Counted from the first letter of the stretch, positions 44,692 to 53,665 are shown. The stretch: DNA of 64,000 nucleotides from AP-15 sp963703745 (GCA_963703745.1 CAVPFL010000004.1:1674001-1738000); one strand, 5' to 3'. Numbers and translations: made by a program. The notes: a model not told the origin generated them from the letters alone.

Positions 44692-45780
44692 CTAAGAGGA
44701 CGACCCGAGCAGCCGAACTTTCTGGCCGGGATGGAGGGCCTGGATCCCGGCGGTCACCACAATGTCTCCGGTATCCAGACCTTGGGCAATGACGACCGTC
44801 CCCGGGTCGTGACGCAGCAATTCTACGTTTCGCATCGAAACCGTCAGATTTTTGGGGTCGACGATCCAGACGGCAGGTTGCCGATTGAGCTCGGTCAAGG
44901 CGGAGGCGGGAATCGAGATGACCGGTTCGGATTCCAATTTGACACTGCCGGTGACGGTCGCGCCGAGCCGCATAGCCTCCGGTGGGTCGCTCAACCCGAC
45001 CTTGACCTCGAACGTACGGGTCACCGGATCGGCCTGCGGCGCAACTTCGCGTACACGCCCGGTCGCCATCACGCTGCGATCGTCCGTCAGCCGCACCGTG
45101 ATCTGGGAATCGCTCGGTGCCGAGCGGAGCAATTGACCCGGCACGTCGAAGACGGCATCGCGGCCGCCCTGTCGGGCAAGCCGAACGATCATCTGCCCCG
45201 CCTGCACTACCTCGCCGGGTTCGGCGCCTCGGGCCGTCACCGTTCCGGGCGCGTCCGCCTCGAGGGTGGTCCAGCTGACGCGATCCCGTGCGATCCGCAA
45301 TCGAGCTTCCGCGTCATCGACCTGGGATTGTGCACTTTGCAGCGCATTTTGCGACTGGTCGAACCGGGCTCGGGGTGTGTGGCCGTTTGCCAGGAGCTGA
45401 CGTTGTCGTTCGAAATCGCCGCGCGCGTAGGTCAATTGTCCCTGTGCGGCGGCGAGTGTAAATTCCGCCGAGCGCAGCTCATTCAGCTCGTTCTCCGGGT
45501 CGAGTTTGGCCAGCACTTGTCCCGCCTCGACCCGATCGCCGACGTTGACCGGTCTTTCGATCATCCGCCCGGCGATGCGAAAAGCAAATGCGGGCTCGTC
45601 TTCGGCCTGGACGTGCCCGGTCAGTACCACAGTTTCGCCGGCCTCTCCTTTGGCGGCGGTCACGGTCCGAACGGGGCGTATCTCTGGTGCCTCGACTTTC
45701 GTGTCCGGCTTACACGACACCAATACCAGAACACAGGAAATCAGGACCAGAGTAATCCATGAAGGGCCAAGACGTTTCAC
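44692..45780 (-). CDS. RND efflux periplasmic adaptor (membrane fusion protein, lipoprotein)
   Basis: A ~362-residue adaptor. The lipobox LVSC near residue 22 is preceded by a hydrophobic segment; then a barrel-sandwich (biotinyl-lipoyl-like) domain (IAGRMIERPVNVGDRVEAGQVLAKL), a coiled coil (RSAEFTLAAAQGQLTYARGD), the second lipoyl half (VTARGAEPGEVVQAGQ) and a beta-barrel. The GTG at 45780 (KRLGPSWITLVLI) is proposed; an upstream start at 45879 is possible but overlaps promoter space. First gene of the nine-gene operon; divergent from the intact lipoprotein gene. Confidence 0.88.
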   Translation of the reverse strand: MKRLGPSWITLVLISCVLVLVSCKPDTKVEAPEIRPVRTVTAAKGEAGETVVLTGHVQAEDEPAFAFRIAGRMIERPVNVGDRVEAGQVLAKLDPENELNELRSAEFTLAAAQGQLTYARGDFERQRQLLANGHTPRARFDQSQNALQSAQSQVDDAEARLRIARDRVSWTTLEADAPGTVTARGAEPGEVVQAGQMIVRLARQGGRDAVFDVPGQLLRSAPSDSQITVRLTDDRSVMATGRVREVAPQADPVTRTFEVKVGLSDPPEAMRLGATVTGSVKLESEPVISIPASALTELNRQPAVWIVDPKNLTVSMRNVELLRHDPGTVVIAQGLDTGDIVVTAGIQALHPGQKVRLLGSSS

Positions 45781-46016
45781 TGCAAATATCTCGCAAAGAT
45801 CCGACTGTTGTTCACGGATGCGGGTGCGCTTTGTTCCGTTGCACAATGTTTCAACAGATCGGCGGCCAGAAAAGTGCAAGATTTCGGAAAGATTGCGTCA
45901 GGTATCTGGGTGTGTCAAACAGAATCCCCATTGCGAGCAGCGGGCGGAGATTGCTTTTGGTTGTGGCGCCAGCGGCGACGGGAGCGCGGCTATACCCGAG
46001 ACAGCTCAGGAGCTGG

Positions 46017-47384
46017 TTGCCCCGCTGTCGGAAGCTGACAAACTTCGCTTGCGGTGATCGCTCCTGCATCGGAAATAGGAATGCACACCATTTGGCCGTG
46101 GCCGCGATCGCCCTCTTCCTTAGCGGATGCGGTGATGACGGCATAATTTCGCGGTTCATGCTGAAGCCGGACCGCATCATCGTCGAGCGGCGTCCTGACC
46201 CCGTCTACGATCAGCTCTTTCCCTATTATGTCGAGCTCTGTGCGACGAGCCAATTTCGCTCCAAGATGAAAGGCGAGGGCGGGGTGGCCGGCCACGCAGT
46301 CATGTACATCAAAGGCGCCTGCAAGGACGAGCAAGCGCCATTTCCGCAGCTGCGGCGATGCCGCGTGGCAGCGACGGAGCTCAACGATCCCGAGCATGGT
46401 GCCGGTGTGAGCGTCGGTCGCTGGTTCCGGAACGTCAATTGGGTGGCGATCCCGGGTTACGAACTCTTCTATGAAGGCAACCTCAAGTTCGGCGAGCGGC
46501 TGACGCAGGCACATTTCGATGCCACTGTGCACGACACGATCAGGAAGGGGGTTTACAAAGGCGTAGAGTTGCACGATTACCCGAGCGCCGGTGCCGGGGC
46601 CGGCCTCGAGAATTTCGTCGCGAACGAGGGCATCGGCACCGATCTCGCACTGCAGTTCGCGCGTTCGGTGTTCTGTGCGCGCGTTCCTGTGACCGAAAGC
46701 ATGTTGGACGAGATCATCGCGTTCCTGAACGACAAGAACCGCGAATACGCCGAGGGCGACGCCGACTATAATTGGAGTGTCTGGGCCGACAACTGCGCCC
46801 ACACCTTGCGGAACGCATTGGCGGCTGCCAACATCTGGTCACCACTCTCGGTGCGGGCCGTTAAGTTCCGTCAGATTTTTAACCTCGCCGTGCCTGCAAA
46901 CGAGTTCGTAAACCTGGCTGAGCTCGTCACTGAGGGCAATATCAGCGACTATCGGGAAATACAGCGGAACGGGCCCGAGCGCGATGCGCTGTACGAATTT
47001 CACTGGCTGCCCACCCGGCAGGGTGGGCTGCTAAAGACCCTGCCGGTCCACGAGCCGAACGATCTCTACGATACGGCGTTTCGCCTTTTCACGCTTCAGT
47101 CGCCGTTCATGATGGGCAAGACGCAGAGAGCGATCGATTTGTTGTCGGATGAACGCTTCGTAGAGCTGGACACGAATCTGCGGTATTTTCGCGAGAAATA
47201 CGACGCGATCCTCGCCCGCCGAGACGAGCGGCACGACATGCTCGCGAGCGTCCGCGGCACACCGTACCGCCGGATCGAGCGGCTATACTACGACTATATC
47301 CGGACGCAACGCGCCGAGGTTGAGTCGATGCTGGAACGTCTGACGCCGCTCGAAGGCCGAGCGCAGGAGCCGAAGTCCAAGTAA
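46017..47384 (+). CDS. Large lipoprotein of unknown function, possible Lnb/DUF4105-like peptidase fold
   Basis: A large predicted lipoprotein (~455 residues) with a hydrophobic segment ending in the lipobox FLSGC. Conserved parts shared with the truncated paralogue at 32526 include YYVELCATSQFRSKMKGEGG, DPEHGAGVSVGRWF and IGTDLALQFARSVFCAR. Beyond that, WADNCAHTLRNALAAANIW resembles the cysteine-containing motif of Lnb/DUF4105 circularly permuted NlpC/P60-type proteins, with EHG as a possible histidine; this assignment is tentative. The start is uncertain: TTG at 46017 is preceded by AGGAGC, and the frame is open from 45759. Confidence 0.7.
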   Translation: MPRCRKLTNFACGDRSCIGNRNAHHLAVAAIALFLSGCGDDGIISRFMLKPDRIIVERRPDPVYDQLFPYYVELCATSQFRSKMKGEGGVAGHAVMYIKGACKDEQAPFPQLRRCRVAATELNDPEHGAGVSVGRWFRNVNWVAIPGYELFYEGNLKFGERLTQAHFDATVHDTIRKGVYKGVELHDYPSAGAGAGLENFVANEGIGTDLALQFARSVFCARVPVTESMLDEIIAFLNDKNREYAEGDADYNWSVWADNCAHTLRNALAAANIWSPLSVRAVKFRQIFNLAVPANEFVNLAELVTEGNISDYREIQRNGPERDALYEFHWLPTRQGGLLKTLPVHEPNDLYDTAFRLFTLQSPFMMGKTQRAIDLLSDERFVELDTNLRYFREKYDAILARRDERHDMLASVRGTPYRRIERLYYDYIRTQRAEVESMLERLTPLEGRAQEPKSK

Positions 47385-47395
47385 ACGATATTGTT

Positions 47396-47859
47396 ACGCG
47401 AGCGGCCGTCGGGTCTCGAAATACCTCAGGATCGCCCAACACGCGGCCGCGGCTGTTAGGTGCTTCAGGTGTGTCTGCTCAGCACATATTCGGCCGGATA
47501 AAGCGCATGGTCGAAAATTCTCAGCGTCATCGGCAGCCTGTCCCACAACAGCGTCGCGGCGTGCGGTGCCAATTATAGTATGACGAGCCGGTGCCGGTCA
47601 GGAAAAATACCAGAAAGAGGGCGATAGTCGCCGCATTATCCCGCGATCGCAGTAGACCCACGACACCGATTGCAATGAACGGGATATTCGATGCGACATT
47701 CCAGAAGTTCGGAATGCCGGCCACAGTGCGGCAGTCGACGAATAGATCGTCGCTTTGATCCAGCGGCAGCGCGGGCAGCAGCAATAGCCAGCCGAAAGAC
47801 GCTGCTGTTAGGGTTGAAAATACTAATATAGAGTGATTTTGCCTCGTGCCGTACGGCAT
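47396..47859 (-). pseudogene. Decayed ceramidase-like gene (paralogue of 35203-35967)
   Basis: The 5' part (47859 to ~47560) is in one frame and matches the intact gene: GIPNFWNVASNIPFIAIGVV and GTGSSYYNWHRT, against GIPNFWNVVSNLPFLAVGAV and GIGSSYYHWNPN. Then the frame changes: LLWDRLPMTL, an internal deletion of about 90 residues, then FDHALYPAEYVLSRHT, a stop, and finally LKHLTAAAACWAILRYFETR in another frame, matching LKHLAAAAACFAILRYFQTR. Two frameshifts plus a deletion abolish function. It lies tail to tail with the intact lipoprotein gene, 12 bases apart. Confidence 0.85.
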
Positions 47860-48366
47860 CCTAACACAATAGCATCTGGTCGAGATACACGCGCACCCCC
47901 TGTGCTACAGGATCTATCGCTGGGCCAGGAATGATCGAGGGGCCAACGTTAAGCAGGAGTCCTGTCCTACTCGAACCCGACGACCGATCCTCGAAGAGGC
48001 TGTTGACACGATGTACGGCCTCGCCGCCAGCGTGTGGACCGCAACGGCGGCACCGCGCACAAGCTGTCGCAGCGCATTCGCTCCGCTACAGTGTAGATCA
48101 AGTGCCACAACGTGTTCGACTCCTTGCTGCCGTTCGGAGGCTACAAGTAGCTACAAGTAATTGGACTGGGGCCGCGAGATGGGCGAAGAGGTGTTTCACA
48201 ACTGCACCGAGTTCAAGGCGGTCACCGTCGCTCTGTAGCCGCTCGGGGGAGGCGGGCGGGAGCCGTCTTATCGCTCATCGTTATATCTAATTATATATTG
48301 CGATGGTTCCCGTGCCGTGGTAGTCGTCGGTATAGGGAGGTAGCGCTAGTCATGTAGGAGTGAGCC
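47860..48366. other. Gap holding an aldehyde dehydrogenase tail
   Basis: Apart from the aldehyde dehydrogenase C-terminal remnant at 47989-48238 nothing is recognised. The stretch 48240-48360 contains AT-rich sequence (TATATCTAATTATATATTG) followed by GGGAGG, which may have been a promoter region for the next broken gene. Confidence 0.45.
47989..48238 (+). pseudogene. C-terminal remnant of an aldehyde dehydrogenase
   Basis: Across three frames and two stops the DNA reads EEAVDTMYGLAASVWT, RNGGTAHKLSQRIRSATV, CHNVFDSLLPFGGYK and WGREMGEEVFHNCTEFKAVTVAL, in the order of the last ~80 residues of aldehyde dehydrogenases. The catalytic cysteine region is not present. The next gene-like pieces are an aldehyde dehydrogenase N-terminus, so an ALDH gene or pair of genes was once here. 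Confidence 0.82.
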
Positions 48367-48592
48367 ATGCCCTCGTATCCCGAGCTGAAGCTCTACATCG
48401 GCGGCGAATGGCGCCGCCGCGACGGCGCGCCCGTGATAAACTCGGTGGATCAAAGCATCCTAGGCACGGTGCCACATGCAGCGGGCCGACCTCGACGACG
48501 CGCTGGACGCGGCCACCAAGGGCTTCCAGGTCTGGCGCAACACCTCGCCGACCAAACGCGCCGAAATCATCCAGCGTGCGGCACAGCTTTGC
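48367..48592 (+). pseudogene. N-terminal remnant of an aldehyde dehydrogenase
   Basis: The start matches ALDH N-termini: LYIGGEWRRRDGAPVINSV then LGTVPHA; after a frameshift near 48476 the next frame reads ADLDDALDAATKGFQVWRNT and KRAEIIQRAAQL. The sequence then switches to xanthine dehydrogenase-like codons at ~48594. The remainder of the enzyme is missing. It lies after the C-terminal remnant, in the opposite order to an intact gene, implying deletion or rearrangement. Confidence 0.8.
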
Positions 48593-48593
48593 C

Positions 48594-49140
48594 CGCGCAC
48601 CGCGTCATCAACGGCATCGACACCGAAGCGGCAAGCCAAATGCCCGGCGTGCTTGGCGTCTACACGGGTCCGGACCTGACCTCCGTGGGTGTCAAAAACA
48701 TGCCGCTCGGCATGGCTATCCCGACCGCCGACGGTACGCCGCCGCACCGCCCGTCCTATCCGTGACGGTATCGCAGGCGAAGGATGCGGCGGAGGCGGTG
48801 TTCGTCGACATCGAGCCGCTGCTTGAAGTCGCGGTTGAGGACATCGAGCTCGAACAGGGGCATTTCGTGATCGCCGGCACCGACCGCTCGATCGGGATCA
48901 TAGATCTCGCCGATCAGCTCAAGCGCGGCGTCGAATTGCCCGGCGACGTACCCGGCTCGCTCGATGTGCAGACCGTGATGGAAAGCCTGCCGTCGGCTTT
49001 TCCTAACGGCTGCCACATCGCCGAGGTCGAGATCGATCCCGAGACCGGCGTGGTATCGGTGGTAAAGTATTCGATGGTCAACGATTTCGACGTGATCGTG
49101 AACCCGCTGCTGGTCAAGGGCATGGTGGTATACGACGGAG
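48594..49140 (+). pseudogene. Remnant of xanthine dehydrogenase-type molybdopterin subunit
   Basis: Pieces of a molybdenum hydroxylase large subunit (CoxL/XdhB-like) are joined with deletions and frameshifts: MPGVLGVYTGPDL, AKDAAEAVFVDIEPL, VAVEDIELEQGHFVIAGTD, LPGDVPGSLDVQTVMES, PNGCHIAEVEIDPETGVV and VKYSMVNDFDVIVNPLLVKG. The active-site and most cofactor-binding regions are absent. It is fused to the aldehyde dehydrogenase remnant, a mosaic of two oxidoreductases. Confidence 0.82.
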
Positions 49141-49148
49141 GAAAGCTG

Positions 49149-49364
49149 ATGAGACGCGTCCGCGCTGCAGATGATTTCGAGACAATTCGAATTCGGCTGG
49201 AAGAGCTGCGTCAAGAGCGGGCGCGGCTCTATGCCGGAGGTCCGGTGCGCGGCGCGGCCGTGCCGCACCCCGAGGTTGCGGCTCACCAGCCAGCGGCTAC
49301 AGAAAGGCGACTACCCTTGGCACTGCGTCGACAGCTCCGAACGCAGCTTTGGAATGCGCGTTAA
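49149..49364 (+). CDS. Small hypothetical protein with a charged helix
   Basis: The ATG at 49149 is preceded by GGAGGAAAGCTG, a strong ribosome-binding site. The 71 residues begin RRVRAADDFETIRIRLEELR, an amphipathic helix, and continue into Pro/Ala-rich sequence. Similar short ORFs occur behind molybdenum hydroxylase-type genes. No function known. It may survive as a real gene although the upstream gene is broken. Confidence 0.4.
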   Translation: MRRVRAADDFETIRIRLEELRQERARLYAGGPVRGAAVPHPEVAAHQPAATERRLPLALRRQLRTQLWNAR

Positions 49365-49391
49365 CGCTGCGCGAATGGTAGGAATAGTGCG

Positions 49392-50702
49392 TTGAGCTTT
49401 TCGAATATTTTTGCGCGGTTCGTGGCACTGGTCGGCGGGGCTGCGCTACTGTCGCGGCGACTTGCCGACGGCTCGCCTGAACCGGCTTGGGGTAGTGCGC
49501 CGCTGATCCCAGCGGGAAAGCCGCAGGGTCGTGTCCCAACCCTCAAGATGCCCACCGCTAAGGGATGGACCGAGGGGCAGACCCCCGTTGCGGCGCAGGG
49601 GCTCAGAGTCAATTCATTTGCGACCGGTCTGGATCATCCGCGCTGGATTGAGGTGCTGCCCAACGGTGACGTGCTCGTTGCCGAGGCCATGACTGTGGCC
49701 AGAGCCGTCATGCGGGGTCTCTTCGATTATGCCATGTTCAGCACCATGCGACGCGCCGACGCGGTGGGGGTCAGTGCGAACCGCATCACGCTGTTGCGAG
49801 ACGCGGATGGTGATGGTGTGGCCGAAAGCCGCGAGGTATTCCTCGAGGGACTGAACCAGCCGTTCGGCATGGCGTTGGTCGGCGATACGTTCTATGTCGG
49901 CAACACCGACGCCCTGATTGCTTTCCCCTACACGATGGGGGCGAGCCGGATCGCCGCGACGGGACGAAAGCTTGCCGGGTTCAAACCCGGTGGACATTGG
50001 ACGCGGAGCCTGCTGGCCAGCCCCGATAGCCGGAAGCTCTATATCGGGGTCGGCTCTTCCAGCAATATAGCCGAGGATGGGATGGCCGCCGAGGAAGGCC
50101 GCGCCGCGATCCACGAGTTCGACCTTGCTAGCGGCCAAATTCGCATCTTTGCCGGCGGCTTGCGCAACGCCGTCGGTATGGCCTGGGAGCCGCACACTGG
50201 TGCGCTCTGGACCGTAGTTAACGAGCGTGACGGGCTGGGTGACGAAACACCTCCGGACTATCTGACCTCGGTCCGCGACGGCGGCTTCTATGGCTGGCCC
50301 TATTGCTATTGGGGTCAGACCGTAGACGACCGGGTGCCACAGGACCCAGCGGCCGTCGCAAAGGCGATAAAGCCGGATTACGCGCTCGGCGGCCACACCG
50401 CGTCGCTCGGCTTGTGCTGGCTGCCTGGCGGCACCCTTCCCGGGTTTCCCGACGGCATGGTCATCGGCCAGCACGGCTCGTGGAACCGCAGCAAGTTGAG
50501 TGGCTATAAGGTTGTCTTCGTACCCTTCGTGGATGGGCGCCCAGCCGGGCCGCCCCGGGACATTCTGTCAGGGTTTCTGGCGCGCGACGAGCGGGTGTCC
50601 TATGGACGGCCGGTCGGAGTGACGATAGGTCCCGACCACTCGCTGCTGGTGGCCGACGATGTTGGTAATGTGATCTGGCGCGTCACCGGTGGGCCAGAAT
50701 GA
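49392..50702 (+). CDS. PQQ-dependent sugar dehydrogenase (sorbosone-dehydrogenase family)
   Basis: A 436-residue exported protein with a hydrophobic N-terminal segment and a beta-propeller of the same family as 8306-10120: blades DHPRWIEVLPNGDVLVAEA, GLRNAVGMAWEPHTGALW, GGFYGWPYCYWG, IGQHGSWNRS. It has no cytochrome domain; electrons may go to the small Fe-S protein encoded next. The TTG at 49392 is preceded by TAGGAAT. Its stop overlaps the next start as ATGA. Substrate unknown. Confidence 0.86.
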   Translation: MSFSNIFARFVALVGGAALLSRRLADGSPEPAWGSAPLIPAGKPQGRVPTLKMPTAKGWTEGQTPVAAQGLRVNSFATGLDHPRWIEVLPNGDVLVAEAMTVARAVMRGLFDYAMFSTMRRADAVGVSANRITLLRDADGDGVAESREVFLEGLNQPFGMALVGDTFYVGNTDALIAFPYTMGASRIAATGRKLAGFKPGGHWTRSLLASPDSRKLYIGVGSSSNIAEDGMAAEEGRAAIHEFDLASGQIRIFAGGLRNAVGMAWEPHTGALWTVVNERDGLGDETPPDYLTSVRDGGFYGWPYCYWGQTVDDRVPQDPAAVAKAIKPDYALGGHTASLGLCWLPGGTLPGFPDGMVIGQHGSWNRSKLSGYKVVFVPFVDGRPAGPPRDILSGFLARDERVSYGRPVGVTIGPDHSLLVADDVGNVIWRVTGGPE

Positions 50703-50899
50703 AGGGGTCGCCGATCATTCAAGTGAAATGGGAGGAGACCGTCTGCATCCATAGCGCCAACTGCGTAAAGAAGCTGCCAAACGTATTCAAGGTGGAGAAC
50801 GGCCAATTTGTGATAGACGAGAGCGGAGCATCGGAGGACGCGGTCAGGGCTGTTGTGGCGGAGTGCCCCTCCGGTGCATTAAAGATGTATCAAACCTGA
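50699..50899 (+). CDS. Small (4Fe-4S) mono-cluster protein, Fer4_19/YjdI type
   Basis: A 66-residue protein with CIHSANC and AECPSGAL, giving cysteines arranged as in the divergent 4Fe-4S mono-cluster domain. It has NCVKKLPNVF between them. The ATG overlaps the stop of the PQQ dehydrogenase (ATGA), so the two are translated together and it may accept the electrons of that enzyme. Confidence 0.85.
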   Translation: MKGSPIIQVKWEETVCIHSANCVKKLPNVFKVENGQFVIDESGASEDAVRAVVAECPSGALKMYQT

Positions 50900-50911
50900 C
50901 GTTTGGCTGTC

Positions 50912-51442
50912 ATGGAAGACACTACAAAAATTATCGCCGTGGTCCGGGGCGCATCGAATGTTGAGATTTAGGCCATCTTTCGAGCACTGACCGATAAGTG
51001 GCTGCCGGATGTTTGTTTGGCCGGTCTGGTCGCAGAAAACCACGGGCTCGCCGGCCGGCATTGTCAGGCCGGCTATCTGCGAAACCTCACGACGGGGGCA
51101 CGATATTCGATTTTTCACGATCTAGGCCCTGGCGTGGCTATGTGTCACCTTGATGGAGTCGGCGCCGTTGCCGCTGCGGCCGCGGCGCAAAGCGATATCG
51201 CAGCGGGGTGTGACCTCGTCCTACTGAACAAGTTCGGGAAGCTCGAAATCGCCGGGGAGGGTCTCGTTAGCGCATTCCGGGCGGCGATCACCGCCGGACT
51301 TGCCCACGACGACGCGTGGCGACGGTTCGTGGATCGAGAGTTTGCTGTTCTTCCCGCGGACCCAGCCGCGATCGACCTGTGGCGTCACGCGGTTCGGACG
51401 CAAATCCGACGTGGTCTTCGTGTAGAACGGCTCGCTCTCTGA
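50912..51442 (+). pseudogene. DUF2478 protein interrupted by a nonsense codon
   Basis: From the ATG at 50912 the frame reads EDTTKIIAVVRGASNVEI, then TAG at 50969-50971, then AIFRALTDKWLPDVCLAGLV and the rest of the gene to 51442. The later part has VLLNKFGKLEIAGEGL and ARYSIFHDLGPGVAMC, which match DUF2478, a family of NTPase-like proteins found near molybdenum and nitrogenase genes. A downstream TTG at 51017 could start a shortened protein without the N-terminal P-loop area. Otherwise intact. Confidence 0.78.
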
Positions 51443-51597
51443 GCACGAGCCTCCGGTGTTGGTGAACCCGACGCTCCGCGAAGCCGCGGTTCCTGGCTCT
51501 AAGGGCGCAAAGATTGCGCTGCCCCGGGTCTCGCCGCTATGCTCACCCGTATAATTTGGGCGGCCGCGAGGCCATTGCCACTGAAAGGAGCACAGTC

Positions 51598-52023
51598 ATG
51601 CCAGTCAAGGCCGGAGTCGTTCGCGTAGGGGCGCGGAACACAAGGCGGGGTGCTGCCGAGACTTTCACTGGTGTGGTATTCCAGGATCCGGTAATCACCG
51701 CCGAGGCGCCATCTCGCCTTGGCGGTTCGGTCGTTACGTTCACGCCAGGCGCTCGCACCGCCTGGCACTCCCATCCGGTTGGACAGACGCTCTTTTGTTT
51801 GTCCGGCGTTGGCCGCATCTGCTTCAAGGGGGAGAGGCCGCAAGTGCTGAACCCCGGCGATACGGTCAACATCCCGCCGGATACGATGCACTGGCACGGC
51901 GCTTCGCCTGATCGCCTGTTCTCGCATCTGGCGCTGTCGGAAACTGGCGAGCAGGGTCAAGGCGCCGCCTGGGGTGCGCATGTCAGCGACGCTGAGTACA
52001 ACGAGCCGCCGAGTGAGGGGTGA
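51598..52023 (+). CDS. Cupin-domain protein
   Basis: A 141-residue single-domain cupin. The metal-binding motif 1 is TAWHSHPVGQTLFCLSG (two histidines, and Gln in place of the first Glu) and motif 2 is NIPPDTMHWHGA. It resembles small cupins such as hydroxynitrile lyase or carboxymuconolactone-associated proteins. ATG 51598 is preceded by GAAAGGAG. Function unknown. Confidence 0.88.
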   Translation: MPVKAGVVRVGARNTRRGAAETFTGVVFQDPVITAEAPSRLGGSVVTFTPGARTAWHSHPVGQTLFCLSGVGRICFKGERPQVLNPGDTVNIPPDTMHWHGASPDRLFSHLALSETGEQGQGAAWGAHVSDAEYNEPPSEG

Positions 52024-52147
52024 ACCCACTCGAGGGCTCGGTCGACTAACTTAGCTCTGCGACTGTCCGCGAAGGGATCGAAACCTGACAGTGCATAGCG
52101 ATATTCGGGCCATGCGAAGCTTCGCGCGTGCCGGGCTCTGGCCGTCG

Positions 52148-53665
52148 TCACAACGGCCGGACGATGCCGAGCCTCTTCGCCATCACCGATAACGGCTCGT
52201 GCCGCGCGGGCTGGGGGCCCCGCGCCTGGGCTTCTTTATACATTTGCCACATCCAGTCCTGTGGCTCCTGGCCGCCACGCTTAAACCAGTCGAGCATCTG
52301 GGCGGTCGAGTCGACCTGGTCGTCGTGCTTGCCCTTTGGGAAAACCGTCAGCTCGTGTAGGTATTCGGCGATCCATGCCGCCTCTTTGGGCAGATGCACG
52401 AAGCCGTTCTCGATCATCGCGGTTTGCGCGTGCATGCGCATGACCTTGTCCGATTGCGGCTGGTAGCGGGTGACCGCGTGCAGACCCTCGGCCACTAGCT
52501 CCTGGATCAGCTGGGTCCCCGAGGCCTTGTCCTCGATCAGCACGACGCTCGCACCGAAGGCCTGGGCCTGCTCGCGCACCGCGCGCTTCAATTCGGGGTA
52601 CTCCATGCGCCGGCGCATTACGTGCAATAAATAGAGGTCCTTGCCCTTGATCCCCCAGCTCGTGCACACGCTGAAATCGCTGAGCTCGGAGGCCTTGTTG
52701 GCGGTGTCCCAGCTCTGCACGACATGGTCGAATTTGTCGGGCTGCTCGTTCGCCGCGTAGCTTCTGAACCACGCCGCCTTGACCATGCCGCCGCCTTGCG
52801 GCGACGGCATCTGCTGGTACTGGCCGGCAAAATTGTATTCGCCAATCGTGCGGCGGATATGGTCGAGGGTGGCCAGCGGTTGGCGCTCCGAGTGCAAGGC
52901 CTCGCCGCGCTGCCGAGTAAACAAGTACTGACCCAGCCCGCTGTCGAGCGTCCAGGTCTCGTCGTCCTCGGCGATGGCCGGCAAGCACACGACCTCCCAA
53001 TCCTCCTGCGCCAGCACGTGGCCGGCGAGATCGTCCTCGTGCAGCCGATGCATGATCAGGATGATGGCACCACTGCGGGTGTCGTTCAATCGGCTGTAGA
53101 GGGTGTGGTCGAACCAGTCGTTGGCCGCCTGCCGCTGGGTTTGCGAGAGCGCCTCCTCGGGCTTTAGCGGGTCGTCGATGATGATGATGTCGGCACCGCG
53201 CCCGGTCAGCACGCCGCCGACCGAGGTGGCGAGCCGGCAGCCCTGCGCCGTGGTCTCGAACTCGGACATCGCTTGCCGTTGCGCCGAAAGGCGGGTGGCA
53301 AAGAGCTGCCGGTACCAGTCGCTGGCGAGAATATGCCGGCAATCGCGCGACAGTTTGTCGGCGAGGTCCTGCGCGTAACTGGCGCACACGATCTGTAGGC
53401 CGGGTTCGTGCCCGAGACACCAGGCCGGAAAGGCGACCGAGGCGAGGTGCGACTTCAGGTGGCGCGGCGGTACGTTGATGATCAGTCGCCGGGTACGGCC
53501 TTCGCGGACCGCCTGCAGTTTCGCGGCGATCAACTCGTGATGCCAGCCCGGCGCGAATTCGGTCCGCGGGTTGAGCTCGCGGAAACAGTGCACTGCAAAG
53601 CTGGCAAAATCGCCGCGCAGCAACGCCTTATACTCGTCCGGACTATAGGTTTCGGACGTTGTCAT
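52148..53665 (-). CDS. terL: Phage terminase large subunit
   Basis: A 505-residue packaging ATPase/nuclease. Walker A-like NVPPRHLKS is at residues 64-72, Walker B IIIIDD at 160-165, motif III-like ILIMHRLHEDDL after it, and the C-terminal nuclease has VQSWDTANKAS, VLIEDKASG and a late HDDQVDSTAQ motif, all typical. It is intact. No capsid, portal or tail genes are present, so it is an isolated fragment of a prophage or a domesticated gene, paired with the DUF5681 protein. A fragment of a second copy is at 10250-10421. Confidence 0.92.
   Translation of the reverse strand: MTTSETYSPDEYKALLRGDFASFAVHCFRELNPRTEFAPGWHHELIAAKLQAVREGRTRRLIINVPPRHLKSHLASVAFPAWCLGHEPGLQIVCASYAQDLADKLSRDCRHILASDWYRQLFATRLSAQRQAMSEFETTAQGCRLATSVGGVLTGRGADIIIIDDPLKPEEALSQTQRQAANDWFDHTLYSRLNDTRSGAIILIMHRLHEDDLAGHVLAQEDWEVVCLPAIAEDDETWTLDSGLGQYLFTRQRGEALHSERQPLATLDHIRRTIGEYNFAGQYQQMPSPQGGGMVKAAWFRSYAANEQPDKFDHVVQSWDTANKASELSDFSVCTSWGIKGKDLYLLHVMRRRMEYPELKRAVREQAQAFGASVVLIEDKASGTQLIQELVAEGLHAVTRYQPQSDKVMRMHAQTAMIENGFVHLPKEAAWIAEYLHELTVFPKGKHDDQVDSTAQMLDWFKRGGQEPQDWMWQMYKEAQARGPQPARHEPLSVMAKRLGIVRPL

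Noticed and set aside
43699..45762. Long plus-strand ORF of 687 codons opposite the RND and adaptor genes
   Set aside because: It lies fully antisense to two strongly recognised genes and has no known protein motifs; long shadow frames are common in GC-rich DNA.
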